From positions 1-45,017 of the forward strand of contig JAFYOX010000063.1 in assembly GCA_017547755.1 (NCBI GenBank): DNA of 45,017 bases, in the 5' to 3' direction. Within the stretch, counting starts at the first letter, position 1. Every line of letters starts with the position of its first letter. Shown one piece after another: positions 14,720 through 22,576 of this stretch. Both the position numbers and the translations under genes were made by a program. The notes below the pieces were generated by a model that was not told the origin of the DNA, made no database searches, and was given only the letters and a program-made list of their open reading frames with translations. This DNA comes from Clostridia bacterium (lineage in GTDB: Bacteria; Bacillota; Clostridia; Oscillospirales; CAG-272).

Positions 14720-15394
14720 ATGAAACTGCTGTATGCCGAAGACGAACCGGCTCTGTCCGAAGCCGTCGTGGATTATCTTACCTATCACAAATACATCGTC
14801 GACGCCGTGTATGACGGTGCCGATGCCTACGATTACGCCATGTCCGGCGAATACGACGGCATCATTCTCGATATCATGATGCCGAAGCGCGACGGACTGG
14901 ACGTGCTTGCCGAACTGCGCCGGAACGGGTGCCGGACGCCCGTTCTCCTGCTGACCGCAAAAACACAGGTCGAAGACCGCATCCGCGGTCTCGATACCGG
15001 CGCGGACGATTATCTCTCCAAACCCTTTGACATGGGCGAACTGATCGCCAGAATCCGCGCCATGCTCCGCCGGAGAGAAGAATTCCACCCCGATCTGATC
15101 CGCTTCGGCGATCTGACGCTGAATATGCAGTCCGGGGAGATCACCGTTGGTGAAATCTCGTTCCAGCTCCCGAAGCAGGAATACCGCCTGATGGAACAGC
15201 TCATCCTGAACCACACGATGTACCTCTCCACGGAAGATCTGCTTGTCAAGGCATGGGGATTCAATACCGAAACGGATCTGGGCAGCGTCTGGCTGTACAT
15301 TTCCTACCTGCGGAAACGGCTGTCCGCCATGAATTCCAAGGTCGAGATCGTGTCCAAGCGGAATATCGGCTATAAACTGGAGTTTCAGCCATGA
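14720..15394 (+). CDS. OmpR-family response regulator
   Basis: This 224-residue protein has an N-terminal receiver domain: acidic AEDEP (6-10), phospho-acceptor Asp51 in DGIILDIMMPKRDG, the LLLTAKT switch Thr, and the SKPF Lys. The C-terminal winged-helix effector (about 130-224) ends LGSVWLYISYLRKRL and SKRNIGYKLEF, typical of OmpR/PhoB regulators. ATG 14720 follows GGGAG. A weak promoter-like pair, TTGCAC (14661) and TATGAT (14686), has a 19-bp spacer. The histidine kinase overlaps by 4 nt. By position the pair probably controls the VTC-DUF4956-CotH genes that follow (inference). Confidence 0.92.
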   Translation: MKLLYAEDEPALSEAVVDYLTYHKYIVDAVYDGADAYDYAMSGEYDGIILDIMMPKRDGLDVLAELRRNGCRTPVLLLTAKTQVEDRIRGLDTGADDYLSKPFDMGELIARIRAMLRRREEFHPDLIRFGDLTLNMQSGEITVGEISFQLPKQEYRLMEQLILNHTMYLSTEDLLVKAWGFNTETDLGSVWLYISYLRKRLSAMNSKVEIVSKRNIGYKLEFQP

Positions 15395-16611
15395 CAAAAA
15401 CTCTGAAACGCCGCTTCATCTTTTTTACCATGACTGCCGTGACCTGTCTGCTCGTGTTCATCGTCCTTGCGATCAACACGCTGAACTGGATGATGCTGGA
15501 AAGCCAGTCCGACATGGTACTGCAGACCCTTGTGGATGCGGACGGCTCTTTTCTGAAGATGGATTTTGACCGTCCGCCGCCCTTTTTCCGTCCGCTCGAC
15601 ATGGACCGGATGCGCTCATCCCGCTTCTTTATCGTCGAAAGCGATGCCGCCGGCGAGGTGAGCAGCGTCAATATCGATCAGATCTCCTCGATCGACAGCG
15701 AGACTGCGCGATCCTATGCCGAAAAAGCCCTGCGTTCCGGAGACGATTCCGGCAGGATCGACGGCTATAAATTTGCCGTGAAGGAAACACGTTCGGGAAA
15801 ACTCCTGTTTTTCATGGACGTTTCCGGACAGAACGAAAGCTTCCGTATGGTGCTGTTCGCTTCCACAGCGATCGCAGTGCTGTGCTGGGTCATTCTCCTG
15901 ACCATCGTCATCCTTCTCTCGGGCAGGGTCATCCGTCCCGTCATCGCAGGGATGGAAAAGCAGAAGCAGTTCATCACCAATGCCGGCCACGAGATGAAAA
16001 CGCCTCTTGCGATCATCCAGTCGAACAACGACACCATGGCGCTGATCCATGGTGAGAACAAGTACAATGTGCACATCCGCAATCAGACGAAACGGCTGAA
16101 CGGACTGATGTCGAACCTGCTGACCCTCGCCAAACTGGACGAAGAAATCCCTCTCCCGACGGAAACGGTCGATATCAGCGAGACCGCCTGCGAACTTCTC
16201 CCCATATATGAGGAAGAAGCACAGTCACGGGAACTCCGTTTCCGCGCGCAGATCGAACCGGGCATTGTCATGCAGACCAACCGCGACAGTTTCCGGCAGA
16301 TGCTGACGATCCTGTTGGACAACGCGGTCAAATATACCCCCAACGGCGGAGAGATCCGTCTGACTCTTGCCGGAGAAGGACGGCATCTCCGAATCATCGA
16401 AGAAAACACCTGCGATCCGACGCTGGAACCCGATCCGGAACGGCTGTTCGAACGATTTTACCGCGGAGATGCGGCACGTACGCAGAGTAAGGACTCTTCC
16501 GGCTACGGGATCGGTCTGTCCGCGGCACGCGCGATCTGCGAAAACTTCGGCGGCAAACTGACCGCGGAGTATCCGGACGGCAGGACCATCCGCTTTACCG
16601 CCCGTTTCTGA
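15391..16611 (+). CDS. Sensor histidine kinase
   Basis: This 406-residue membrane kinase has a TM segment near 8-28, a short extracytoplasmic sensor with a proline-rich stretch (FDRPPPFFRP), and a second TM near 150-172. The DHp domain has His200 in the H-box NAGHEMKTPLAIIQ. The ATP-binding domain has LLDNAVKYTPNGG (N box) and SGYGIGLSAARAICE (G box). The start ATG lies in the 4-nt overlap with the response regulator. No HAMP domain is obvious. The signal is unknown; the neighbours suggest envelope or polyphosphate-related stress. Confidence 0.93.
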   Translation: MTKTLKRRFIFFTMTAVTCLLVFIVLAINTLNWMMLESQSDMVLQTLVDADGSFLKMDFDRPPPFFRPLDMDRMRSSRFFIVESDAAGEVSSVNIDQISSIDSETARSYAEKALRSGDDSGRIDGYKFAVKETRSGKLLFFMDVSGQNESFRMVLFASTAIAVLCWVILLTIVILLSGRVIRPVIAGMEKQKQFITNAGHEMKTPLAIIQSNNDTMALIHGENKYNVHIRNQTKRLNGLMSNLLTLAKLDEEIPLPTETVDISETACELLPIYEEEAQSRELRFRAQIEPGIVMQTNRDSFRQMLTILLDNAVKYTPNGGEIRLTLAGEGRHLRIIEENTCDPTLEPDPERLFERFYRGDAARTQSKDSSGYGIGLSAARAICENFGGKLTAEYPDGRTIRFTARF

Positions 16612-16628
16612 AATTCAAAAAACTTTCA

Positions 16629-16668
16629 CAAACCTTCCCGTATGTCTTCACATACCGGAAGGTTTTCT
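16629..16668 (+). terminator. Terminator after the two-component genes
   Basis: AACCTTCC-C-GTATGT (16631-16645) pairs with ACATAC-C-GGAAGGTT (16650-16664), with one mismatch and a CTTC loop, then TTCT. The T-run is short, so termination may be partial. Confidence 0.65.
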
Positions 16669-16670
16669 AA

Positions 16671-16698
16671 TGTTATTCACAGGTTCATTGGCTATAAT
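16671..16698 (+). promoter_or_regulatory. Putative promoter of the VTC-DUF4956-CotH genes
   Basis: A perfect TATAAT (16693-16698) lies 28 bp before the TTG start. The -35 region (TGTTAT, 16-bp spacer) is poor, which would suit activation by the response regulator encoded upstream. Confidence 0.45.
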
Positions 16699-16726
16699 AC
16701 AGCCATAGAAAAGGAGGAATGCTGTT

Positions 16727-17398
16727 TTGCAGTTCAGACATGAAGTAAAACATGAGATCAGCAATCACGATATGCTGATCCTGCGGCAGAGGCTCCGGGC
16801 CGTGATGAAACCGGACGCCCATGCCGTCAACGGACGATACGAAATACGAAGTCTGTATTTTGACAGCCTTGACGATAAAGCGCTCCGTGAAAAACTGGAC
16901 GGCGTCAACGTCCGCGAAAAATACCGGATCCGTCTCTACAACAACGATCCGTCCGTCATCCATCTGGAACGGAAGTTCAAACAGGGAAGTCTCGGCTATA
17001 AAACTTCCGCATCTCTCACGCCGGAACAGGCGCAGGCGATCGCGGACGGCAATATCGAATGGATGTCCCGCAGTACCGACGAAGTGATTCTCGGCTTCTA
17101 TACCCGCATCCGGAACGAAGGTCTTGCCGCTAAAGTCATTGTTGACTATACCCGTGAGCCGTTCATCTATGTCCCCGGCAACGTCCGCGTGACGCTCGAC
17201 TACAACATCCGCACGGGCATGAGCTGTAAGGATTTTCTGAATCCCGCCTGTGTGACCGTTCCGGTCAAGGATTCCCCGTGCATTCTTGAAGTGAAGTGGG
17301 ACAATTTCCTTCCCGATGTCATCCGGGATGCGGTACAGCTCGACGGCAGAAAAAGCGCGGCTTACTCCAAATACGCCGCCAGCCGTATGTACGATTAA
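16727..17398 (+). CDS. VTC-domain protein (polyphosphate polymerase-like)
   Basis: This 223-residue protein matches the VTC tunnel domain of yeast Vtc4-type polyphosphate polymerases. It has FRHEVKHEI at the start, YEIRSLYFDS, REKYRIRLYN, HLERKFKQG, KVIVDYTREPF, RVTLDYNIRT and LEVKWDNFLPDVI. The basic and acidic residues on these strands line the phosphate-binding tunnel in the family. The start is TTG 16727, 9 nt after AGGAGG; no better ATG fits the conserved N-terminus. In many Bacillota this gene sits next to DUF4956 and CotH genes, as here. Whether bacterial members make polyphosphate or bind another phosphorylated polymer is not settled from sequence. Confidence 0.85.
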   Translation: MQFRHEVKHEISNHDMLILRQRLRAVMKPDAHAVNGRYEIRSLYFDSLDDKALREKLDGVNVREKYRIRLYNNDPSVIHLERKFKQGSLGYKTSASLTPEQAQAIADGNIEWMSRSTDEVILGFYTRIRNEGLAAKVIVDYTREPFIYVPGNVRVTLDYNIRTGMSCKDFLNPACVTVPVKDSPCILEVKWDNFLPDVIRDAVQLDGRKSAAYSKYAASRMYD

Positions 17399-17443
17399 AT
17401 CGATTCTATAATTTTTTATAAAACCAAAGGAGTAACCCTACCC

Positions 17444-18115
17444 ATGAATTTTTCCGATATTTTCAAGTCAAGTTTCCTTGAAAACGTGGCTTCCATCAGC
17501 GTACTCGATATGTTTCTGACCCTTGCGCTGTCCTTCGGCATCGGTCTTTTTATCTTCCTTGTCTATAAGAAGACCTACCAGGGCGTCATGTATTCCGCAA
17601 GCTTCGGCACCACGCTGATCGCGCTCACCATGATCACCGCATCCGTCATTCTCGCCGTGACCTCCAACGTCGTTCTCTCGCTCGGTATGGTCGGCGCACT
17701 CTCCCTTGTCCGTTTCCGTACCGCTATCAAGGAACCCCTTGACATCGCGTTCCTGTTCTGGTCGGTCGGCGCCGGCATTATCCTTGCGGCAGGCATGATC
17801 CCGCTTGCAGTCTTCAGCAGCGTTGTCATCGGTCTGATCCTTCTCATTTTCGTCAACAGAAAGTCCCACACGCATCCCTACATGGTCGTGCTGAACTGCG
17901 TGAACCATGACGTGGAAGTCAAGGCAAGAGAATTCCTCATAAAGAGCGTGACCCGCTGCACCGTCAAGAGCAAGTCCGCGGTCAAGGGTGCCATTGAAAT
18001 GAACATCGAAGTCCGTCTGAAGGATGACGATACCGACTTTATTAACATCCTCTCCGAAATTCCCGGCGTCAACAGCGCAGTCATCGTCTCCTACAACGGC
18101 GACTACATGGGGTGA
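17444..18115 (+). CDS. DUF4956 integral membrane protein
   Basis: This 223-residue protein has four hydrophobic segments in the first two thirds. The conserved patch SLGMVGALSLVRFRTAIKEPLDIAFLFWSVGAGI is the hallmark of DUF4956. The C-terminal ~85 residues are a soluble ferredoxin-like region (IEMNIEVRLKDDDTDFINILSEIPGVNSAVIVSYNGD). AAAGGAG lies 9 nt before the ATG. The gene is 45 bp after the VTC gene and 4 bp before CotH. Function is unknown; the constant pairing with VTC-domain proteins suggests it is the membrane part of the same machine. Confidence 0.85.
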   Translation: MNFSDIFKSSFLENVASISVLDMFLTLALSFGIGLFIFLVYKKTYQGVMYSASFGTTLIALTMITASVILAVTSNVVLSLGMVGALSLVRFRTAIKEPLDIAFLFWSVGAGIILAAGMIPLAVFSSVVIGLILLIFVNRKSHTHPYMVVLNCVNHDVEVKAREFLIKSVTRCTVKSKSAVKGAIEMNIEVRLKDDDTDFINILSEIPGVNSAVIVSYNGDYMG

Positions 18116-18119
18116 TTGA

Positions 18120-20339
18120 ATGTCCGGAAGCAAACATTTTGACAAGATCGCATGGATCGTCACGGCTCTGATGCTCGCTGTCACCATTCTGTTCATGAAC
18201 GGTGCGGCGCTCGGGCTTGAAGTCATGGCGCATACCATGGGATACGAAAACCGTCTGTTCGACAATACAAGGGTGCATACCATTGACATTGTCATGAACG
18301 ACTGGGACGAATTCATCGATAACGCGACCAGCGAAGAATATTATACCGCCGCGATGGTGATCGACGGCGAAGCGTACAAAAACGTCGCGATCCGCGGCAA
18401 GGGAAACACCTCGCTTTCCACGGTCTCTTCCATGAACAGCGAACGCTACAGCTTCAAGATAGAGTTTGACCACTACGACAACTCCATCACCTATCACGGT
18501 CTGGATAAGCTGAGCCTGAACAACCTGATCCAGGACACCACCATGATGAAGGACTACCTTACCTACACCATGATGAACGAATTCGGTGCGGCGGCTCCGC
18601 TGTGCAGCTTCGTTTACATCACCGTCAACGGCGAAGACTGGGGTCTGTACCTCGCCGTGGAAGGCGTGGAAGACAGCTTCCTCGAACGCAATTACGGCTC
18701 GGATTACGGCGAACTGTACAAGCCCGACAGCATGAGTTTCGGCGGCGGCCGCGGCAACGGCAAGGATTTTGACATGGGCGACTTCATGAACCGTGAGGAA
18801 TCCTCTGGATCGTCCAATGGTTCCGATCGTTCCCGTGAATCCGGTTCCGGTATGCCGCAGATGCCCGATATGGGCGGCTTTGATCCGTCCGCAATGTTCG
18901 GCGGAGACTTTGATTTCTCTTCCATGTTTGGCGGTGAAATGCCGGAAGGTGCGGATATGTCCTCCGTTCCTGAAGATTTTGATCCGTCCGCAATGTTCGG
19001 CGGCGGAGAGGGCGAAAAGGGCGGATTCAGTTTCGGCGGTATGGGCGGCTTCGGCATGGGATCCTCCGACGTCAAGCTCCAGTATGTCGATGACAACCTT
19101 TCGAGCTACTCCAACATCTGGAACAACGCAAAGACCGATATTACCGTCAACGACCAGAACCGTCTGATCGAATCCCTGAAAAAGCTGTCAAACGGCGAAG
19201 AGATCGATTCGGTCGTTGACATCGAAGCAGTCATCCGTTATTTTGTCGTGCATAACTACGTCTGCAACGGCGACAGCTACACCGGCTCCATGATCCACAA
19301 CTACTATCTGTACGAAGAAAACGGACAGCTGGCAATGCTTCCGTGGGACTACAATCTGGCGTTCGGCACCTTCCAGGGCGGCAACGGTCAGAGCACGGTC
19401 AATACCCCGATCGATGCGCCGGTATCCGGCGGTTCCGGCGAAGACCGTCCCATGTGGAGCTGGATCCTCTCAGACGAAAGCTACACTTCGCTGTATCATC
19501 AGTATTACGCGGAATTCCTGAATACCGTGGATATCCAGGGAATCATCGACAACGCATATAATCTCATCAAATCCTATGTAGAAAAAGACCCGACGGCGTT
19601 CTTCACTTACGAAGAATTTGAAACCGGCGTGGAAACCATGCGTCAGTTCTGCGCGCTCCGTTCGGAAAGCATTTCCATGCAGCTCGCAAACGGCGAAACT
19701 ACGAACAACATGAGCTACGTGGATGCCTCCGGTCTGACGTTGTCTGACATGGGTTCCATGAGCGGTATGGGCGGCGGATTCGGCGGCGGTATGCCGGGAC
19801 GCGGTTCCCGTGACGATTCCGGAGAAAAATCCTCCCGTGAACCGTCGGAACCTTCTTCCGGATCAGATGTATCGCTCCGGCCTCTGTCTTCCGCAATGCC
19901 TTCGGGCGGCGGTATGGGAGGTATGCCGGAAGGGTTTGATCCATCCCAGATGATGGGCGGCGGTCAGATGCCGGATATGGGGGAAATGCCGGAAGGCTTC
20001 GACCCGTCTTCCATGTTCGGCGGCGGTGAAATGCCCGACATGGGAAGTATGCCGGAAGGCTTCGATCCGTCCCAGATGATGGGCGGATTCAGCGGCAGTT
20101 TCCCCGGTCAGTCGTCCGGTGAAAACAGTACGGATGCCGGAGATTCCGGGAACACGGATTCCTCTCAAAACAGCAGCCGTCCTTCCCGTGACAATATGCA
20201 GATGCCGGACGGCAACTGGAATTTCAGCATGAACGGCGGCACGGGCAGTGCGGTTTCGGACGGCGCGGCATGGATATGGATCCTCATGTCCGTACTGGTT
20301 CTCGGCGCAGGTCTGATCATCGCGAAGCTTTACAGATAA
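18120..20339 (+). CDS. CotH-family protein with Met/Gly-rich repeats and C-terminal membrane anchor
   Basis: This 739-residue protein has an N-terminal membrane segment (about 11-32). A CotH-type atypical kinase domain is split by low-complexity inserts: NVAIRGKGNTSLST, SEDYSFKIEFDHY-like strands, GLDKLSLNNLIQDTTMMKDYLTY, WGLYLAVEGVEDSFLERNYG and, after the insert, LPWDYNLAFG. Two regions (about 200-320 and 545-700) are rich in Gly, Met, Ser and Pro. They contain five copies of FDPS-x-M-(F/M)-GG. The C-terminus has a TM segment followed by KLYR. CotH proteins phosphorylate spore-coat or surface partners in known cases. Here a membrane-anchored outward-facing kinase is likely. Confidence 0.85.
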   Translation: MSGSKHFDKIAWIVTALMLAVTILFMNGAALGLEVMAHTMGYENRLFDNTRVHTIDIVMNDWDEFIDNATSEEYYTAAMVIDGEAYKNVAIRGKGNTSLSTVSSMNSERYSFKIEFDHYDNSITYHGLDKLSLNNLIQDTTMMKDYLTYTMMNEFGAAAPLCSFVYITVNGEDWGLYLAVEGVEDSFLERNYGSDYGELYKPDSMSFGGGRGNGKDFDMGDFMNREESSGSSNGSDRSRESGSGMPQMPDMGGFDPSAMFGGDFDFSSMFGGEMPEGADMSSVPEDFDPSAMFGGGEGEKGGFSFGGMGGFGMGSSDVKLQYVDDNLSSYSNIWNNAKTDITVNDQNRLIESLKKLSNGEEIDSVVDIEAVIRYFVVHNYVCNGDSYTGSMIHNYYLYEENGQLAMLPWDYNLAFGTFQGGNGQSTVNTPIDAPVSGGSGEDRPMWSWILSDESYTSLYHQYYAEFLNTVDIQGIIDNAYNLIKSYVEKDPTAFFTYEEFETGVETMRQFCALRSESISMQLANGETTNNMSYVDASGLTLSDMGSMSGMGGGFGGGMPGRGSRDDSGEKSSREPSEPSSGSDVSLRPLSSAMPSGGGMGGMPEGFDPSQMMGGGQMPDMGEMPEGFDPSSMFGGGEMPDMGSMPEGFDPSQMMGGFSGSFPGQSSGENSTDAGDSGNTDSSQNSSRPSRDNMQMPDGNWNFSMNGGTGSAVSDGAAWIWILMSVLVLGAGLIIAKLYR
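19919..20092 (+). repeat. In-gene tandem repeats coding EGFDPS(Q/S)M units
   Basis: Three consecutive units start at about 19926, 19989 and 20052. Each codes MPEGFDPS followed by QMMGG or SMFGG, separated by QMPDMGE/EMPDMGS-type linkers. Two more diverged copies lie near 18876 and 18974 in the first low-complexity insert. Confidence 0.8.
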
Positions 20340-20349
20340 ACACCCAAAT

Positions 20350-20384
20350 CACCGGCTTTATGACAAGTCGGTGCTTTGTTTTTC
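20350..20384 (+). terminator. Terminator after the CotH gene
   Basis: CACCGGCTT (20350-20358) pairs with AAGTCGGTG (20365-20373), with one G-T pair, followed by CTTTGTTTTTC. Confidence 0.8.
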
Positions 20385-20471
20385 AAATTCCTGAAAAATT
20401 TGTCCGTTTTTTTGCAGAATGATAGAAAATTTCACAAATTTCCTGTATCCTATTCAAAGATACATTATGAG

Positions 20472-20500
20472 ATTTCCGCAGGGAAGCATCCCGCGGAAAT
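20472..20500 (+). promoter_or_regulatory. Strong leader hairpin before the aspartylglucosaminidase gene
   Basis: ATTTCCGC (20472-20479) and GGGA (20481-20484) pair with TCCC (20489-20492) and GCGGAAAT (20493-20500). This gives 12 pairs with one bulged A and an AGCA tetraloop. It ends 9 nt before the G-rich ribosome binding site (GGGGGAAAG). No T-tract follows, so a translational or stability role is more likely than termination. No convincing promoter was seen in 20385-20471. Confidence 0.5.
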
Positions 20501-20521
20501 GTGACCGTAGGGGGAAAGATT

Positions 20522-21430
20522 ATGTGGAGTTTTGTTTCTACCTGGCCCTTTTCCAGACAGACCGCAGAAATCGGCGCGGAAGTGCTGAAAAACGGCGGCA
20601 AGGCGATGGACGCTGTCATTGAAGGGATCCATCGCGTGGAAAGCGATCCGAACGTGGACTGCGTGGGCAAAGGTGGTTTTCTGAATGAAAAAGGGGAACT
20701 GGCACTCGATGCCGCCGTCATGGACGGAGATACCCTGAAGACCGGAGCGGTCTGCGCGGTGCGCGGATTTGAAAATCCGGTGGATATCGCCAGAGCGCTG
20801 ATGGACAATACCCGTCACAGCATTCTGGTAGGTACCGGCGCCGAAGAATTTGCCCGGAAAATGGGCATTCCCGAATCGGCAATGGAAGATCTGATCACGG
20901 AAACGGCGCGCGAAAACTGGCGTCAGGCAGCCGGGATCGGTCATGATACCATCGGCGCGATCGCGCTCGATGAAAACGGCAGCATGGCTGTTGCCACTTC
21001 GACCAGCGGCGCCAATATGAAGCTCTGCGGCCGTGTCGGGGATTCCCCCATCATCGGCAGCGGTTTCTACGTCGAATCCGGCGTGGGCGGCGCGTGTGCC
21101 ACCGGATGGGGCGAAGATATCATGCGTACCTGCTGCAGCTACCGCTGTGTCAGCCTGATGGCGGACGGAATGTCTCCCGCAGAAGCCGTGGCAAAGGTCG
21201 TACGTACCGCGCATGAAACCATTGTCCGTCACGGCGGCAGGCCGGACTGCATCGCGCTGGTCTGCATGAATGCCAAGGGAGAATGCGCCGCGGCGTGCAA
21301 CCACCGTGAATTTTCATACGTTTACGTATGGGAAGGCATGAATGCCCCCCTGGTTATCGAAAAAGAACCGGTGATTGACAAGGATGCCGGTGACAAATTT
21401 ATAGATGGAGTAGTTGGATATGAAAGGTAA
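20522..21430 (+). CDS. N4-(beta-N-acetylglucosaminyl)-L-asparaginase-like Ntn hydrolase
   Basis: This family cleaves the GlcNAc-Asn bond left at the end of N-glycoprotein breakdown, or isoaspartyl peptides in related members. The 302 residues show IGHDTIGAIALD with His141-Asp142-Thr143; Thr143 is the expected autoprocessing nucleophile. TSTSGANMKL and GRVGDSPIIGSGFY follow, which closely resemble the corresponding stretch of human aspartylglucosaminidase as I remember it. There is no signal peptide. ATG 20522 is preferred over GTG 20501 because GGGGGA lies between them. It overlaps the CBM9-like gene. Nearby alpha-mannosidases fit a shared N-glycan route. Confidence 0.85.
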   Translation: MWSFVSTWPFSRQTAEIGAEVLKNGGKAMDAVIEGIHRVESDPNVDCVGKGGFLNEKGELALDAAVMDGDTLKTGAVCAVRGFENPVDIARALMDNTRHSILVGTGAEEFARKMGIPESAMEDLITETARENWRQAAGIGHDTIGAIALDENGSMAVATSTSGANMKLCGRVGDSPIIGSGFYVESGVGGACATGWGEDIMRTCCSYRCVSLMADGMSPAEAVAKVVRTAHETIVRHGGRPDCIALVCMNAKGECAAACNHREFSYVYVWEGMNAPLVIEKEPVIDKDAGDKFIDGVVGYER

Positions 21431-22469
21431 TTTCCGCGTTCACGAACCCAAGATCCCCTGCAATCCGCCGGTATGCCGCAGTTACCGTGCGGTCGGCAAG
21501 CCCGGTACGCTTGACGGCGACCTGAGCAAACCCTTCTGGAGCACCGGCGAATGGATGGATGATTTCCATGACATCGAAGGAGACTCCTTCCCGAAACCCT
21601 GGAAGTACACCCGCGTTAAGGTACTGTGGGATGAAGAAGCGATCTATATCGGCGCCGAACTGAAGGATGACACCATCTGGGCGACCGTTATGAACCGTGA
21701 CGAAGTCATTTTCCAGGACAACGACTTCGAAATCTTCCTTGCACCGCAGGACACTTCCCACCGTTACTACGAACTGGAAATGAACGCCGCCAACACGATG
21801 TGGGACCTTCTCATGGAACGTCCGCAGCGTGACTGCGTCCGCCGCATCATCGGCTGGGACGTACACGGCCTCGAAAGCGCGGTCAAGATCGACGGCGAAC
21901 TGAACAATCCGAACGCCGACAACAAGGCTTGGACGGTGGAAGTCAAGATTCCGTGGTTCTCCCTGCGTGAATGCGGCAAGGATCAGTGCTATCCCGAACA
22001 GTTCGCTCCCGCAGTCGGCGAAATCTGGAGAATGACCTTCTCCCGCGTCGAATGGGAAGTGGACATCGTGGACGGAAAGTATGTCAAGCGTCTCGATCCC
22101 GCAACGGGCAAGTCTCTGCCGGAACACAACTGGCTGTGGGCGCCGACCGGCATTTACGACGCACACGTTCCGGAAATGTGGGGCTACCTCATCTTCACGG
22201 AAGCCGGCGAAGACTATCCTCTCCCGGAAGCAGACGAAGCGAAGTTTGTGCTCCGCCGCCTGTACTACCGTGAACACGCATACTGCTGCGAACATGAAGA
22301 ATTCTGCGCAGATGCCGCCGCACTTCTCGGTGAAGAAGCGGAAAAATGGGGCGTAAAGGCCTACGTAACTCCCAGCATGTTTGAAGGTATCCTGACCTTT
22401 AAAGGCAAGGAATACCACATCAATCAGGACGGTTATCTCTGGGAAGGCGAACCGTACGCCAAGGACTAA
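21420..22469 (+). CDS. CBM9-like (carbohydrate-binding family 9) domain protein
   Basis: This 349-residue protein is dominated by a CBM9-like beta-sandwich (about 20-260): GTLDGDLSKPFWSTGEW, TRVKVLWDEEAIYIGAELKDDTIWA, DNDFEIFLAPQ, YYELEMNAANTMWDLL and WTVEVKIPWFSLRE. In CBM9 the pattern 'small domain-W...YIGAEL...F.D-.VEIFL' forms the core. No secretion signal is seen, although most CBM9 domains are on secreted enzymes, so it may act in the cytoplasm. ATG 21420 is preferred, 9 nt after GATGGAG; a TTG at 21414 is too close to that site. It overlaps the preceding gene by 11 nt. Confidence 0.75.
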   Translation: MKGNFRVHEPKIPCNPPVCRSYRAVGKPGTLDGDLSKPFWSTGEWMDDFHDIEGDSFPKPWKYTRVKVLWDEEAIYIGAELKDDTIWATVMNRDEVIFQDNDFEIFLAPQDTSHRYYELEMNAANTMWDLLMERPQRDCVRRIIGWDVHGLESAVKIDGELNNPNADNKAWTVEVKIPWFSLRECGKDQCYPEQFAPAVGEIWRMTFSRVEWEVDIVDGKYVKRLDPATGKSLPEHNWLWAPTGIYDAHVPEMWGYLIFTEAGEDYPLPEADEAKFVLRRLYYREHAYCCEHEEFCADAAALLGEEAEKWGVKAYVTPSMFEGILTFKGKEYHINQDGYLWEGEPYAKD

Positions 22470-22477
22470 ATAAAATC

Positions 22478-22561
22478 AAAGGAGCTGCCGCAAATCAGGG
22501 AATTGCAACCAATTCATCACAATTGGAAACTTTATCCTGATTTACGACAGCCCCTTTTTGA
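22478..22561. terminator. Long imperfect inverted repeat, bidirectional terminator
   Basis: Arm 22478-22499 and arm 22536-22557 match at all but three of 22 positions. A nested CCAATT/AATTGG hairpin (22509-22526) sits in the loop. On the plus strand CCCCTTTTTG follows; on the minus strand CTCCTTTGATTTT follows. It lies between the convergent CBM9 and FGGY kinase genes and serves both. The size and the nested structure are unusual for a simple terminator. Confidence 0.65.
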
Positions 22562-22576
22562 CGACATGACAAAAAT

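Noticed and set aside
19919-20092. CRISPR-like regular repeat
   Set aside because: The periodicity is about 63 bp, lies in frame within the CotH gene and encodes protein repeats. There are no variable spacers of constant length.
20445-20463. Promoter -10 or operator in GTATC...GATAC before the aspartylglucosaminidase gene
   Set aside because: No -35 match at a suitable distance; the short inverted repeat alone is not enough.
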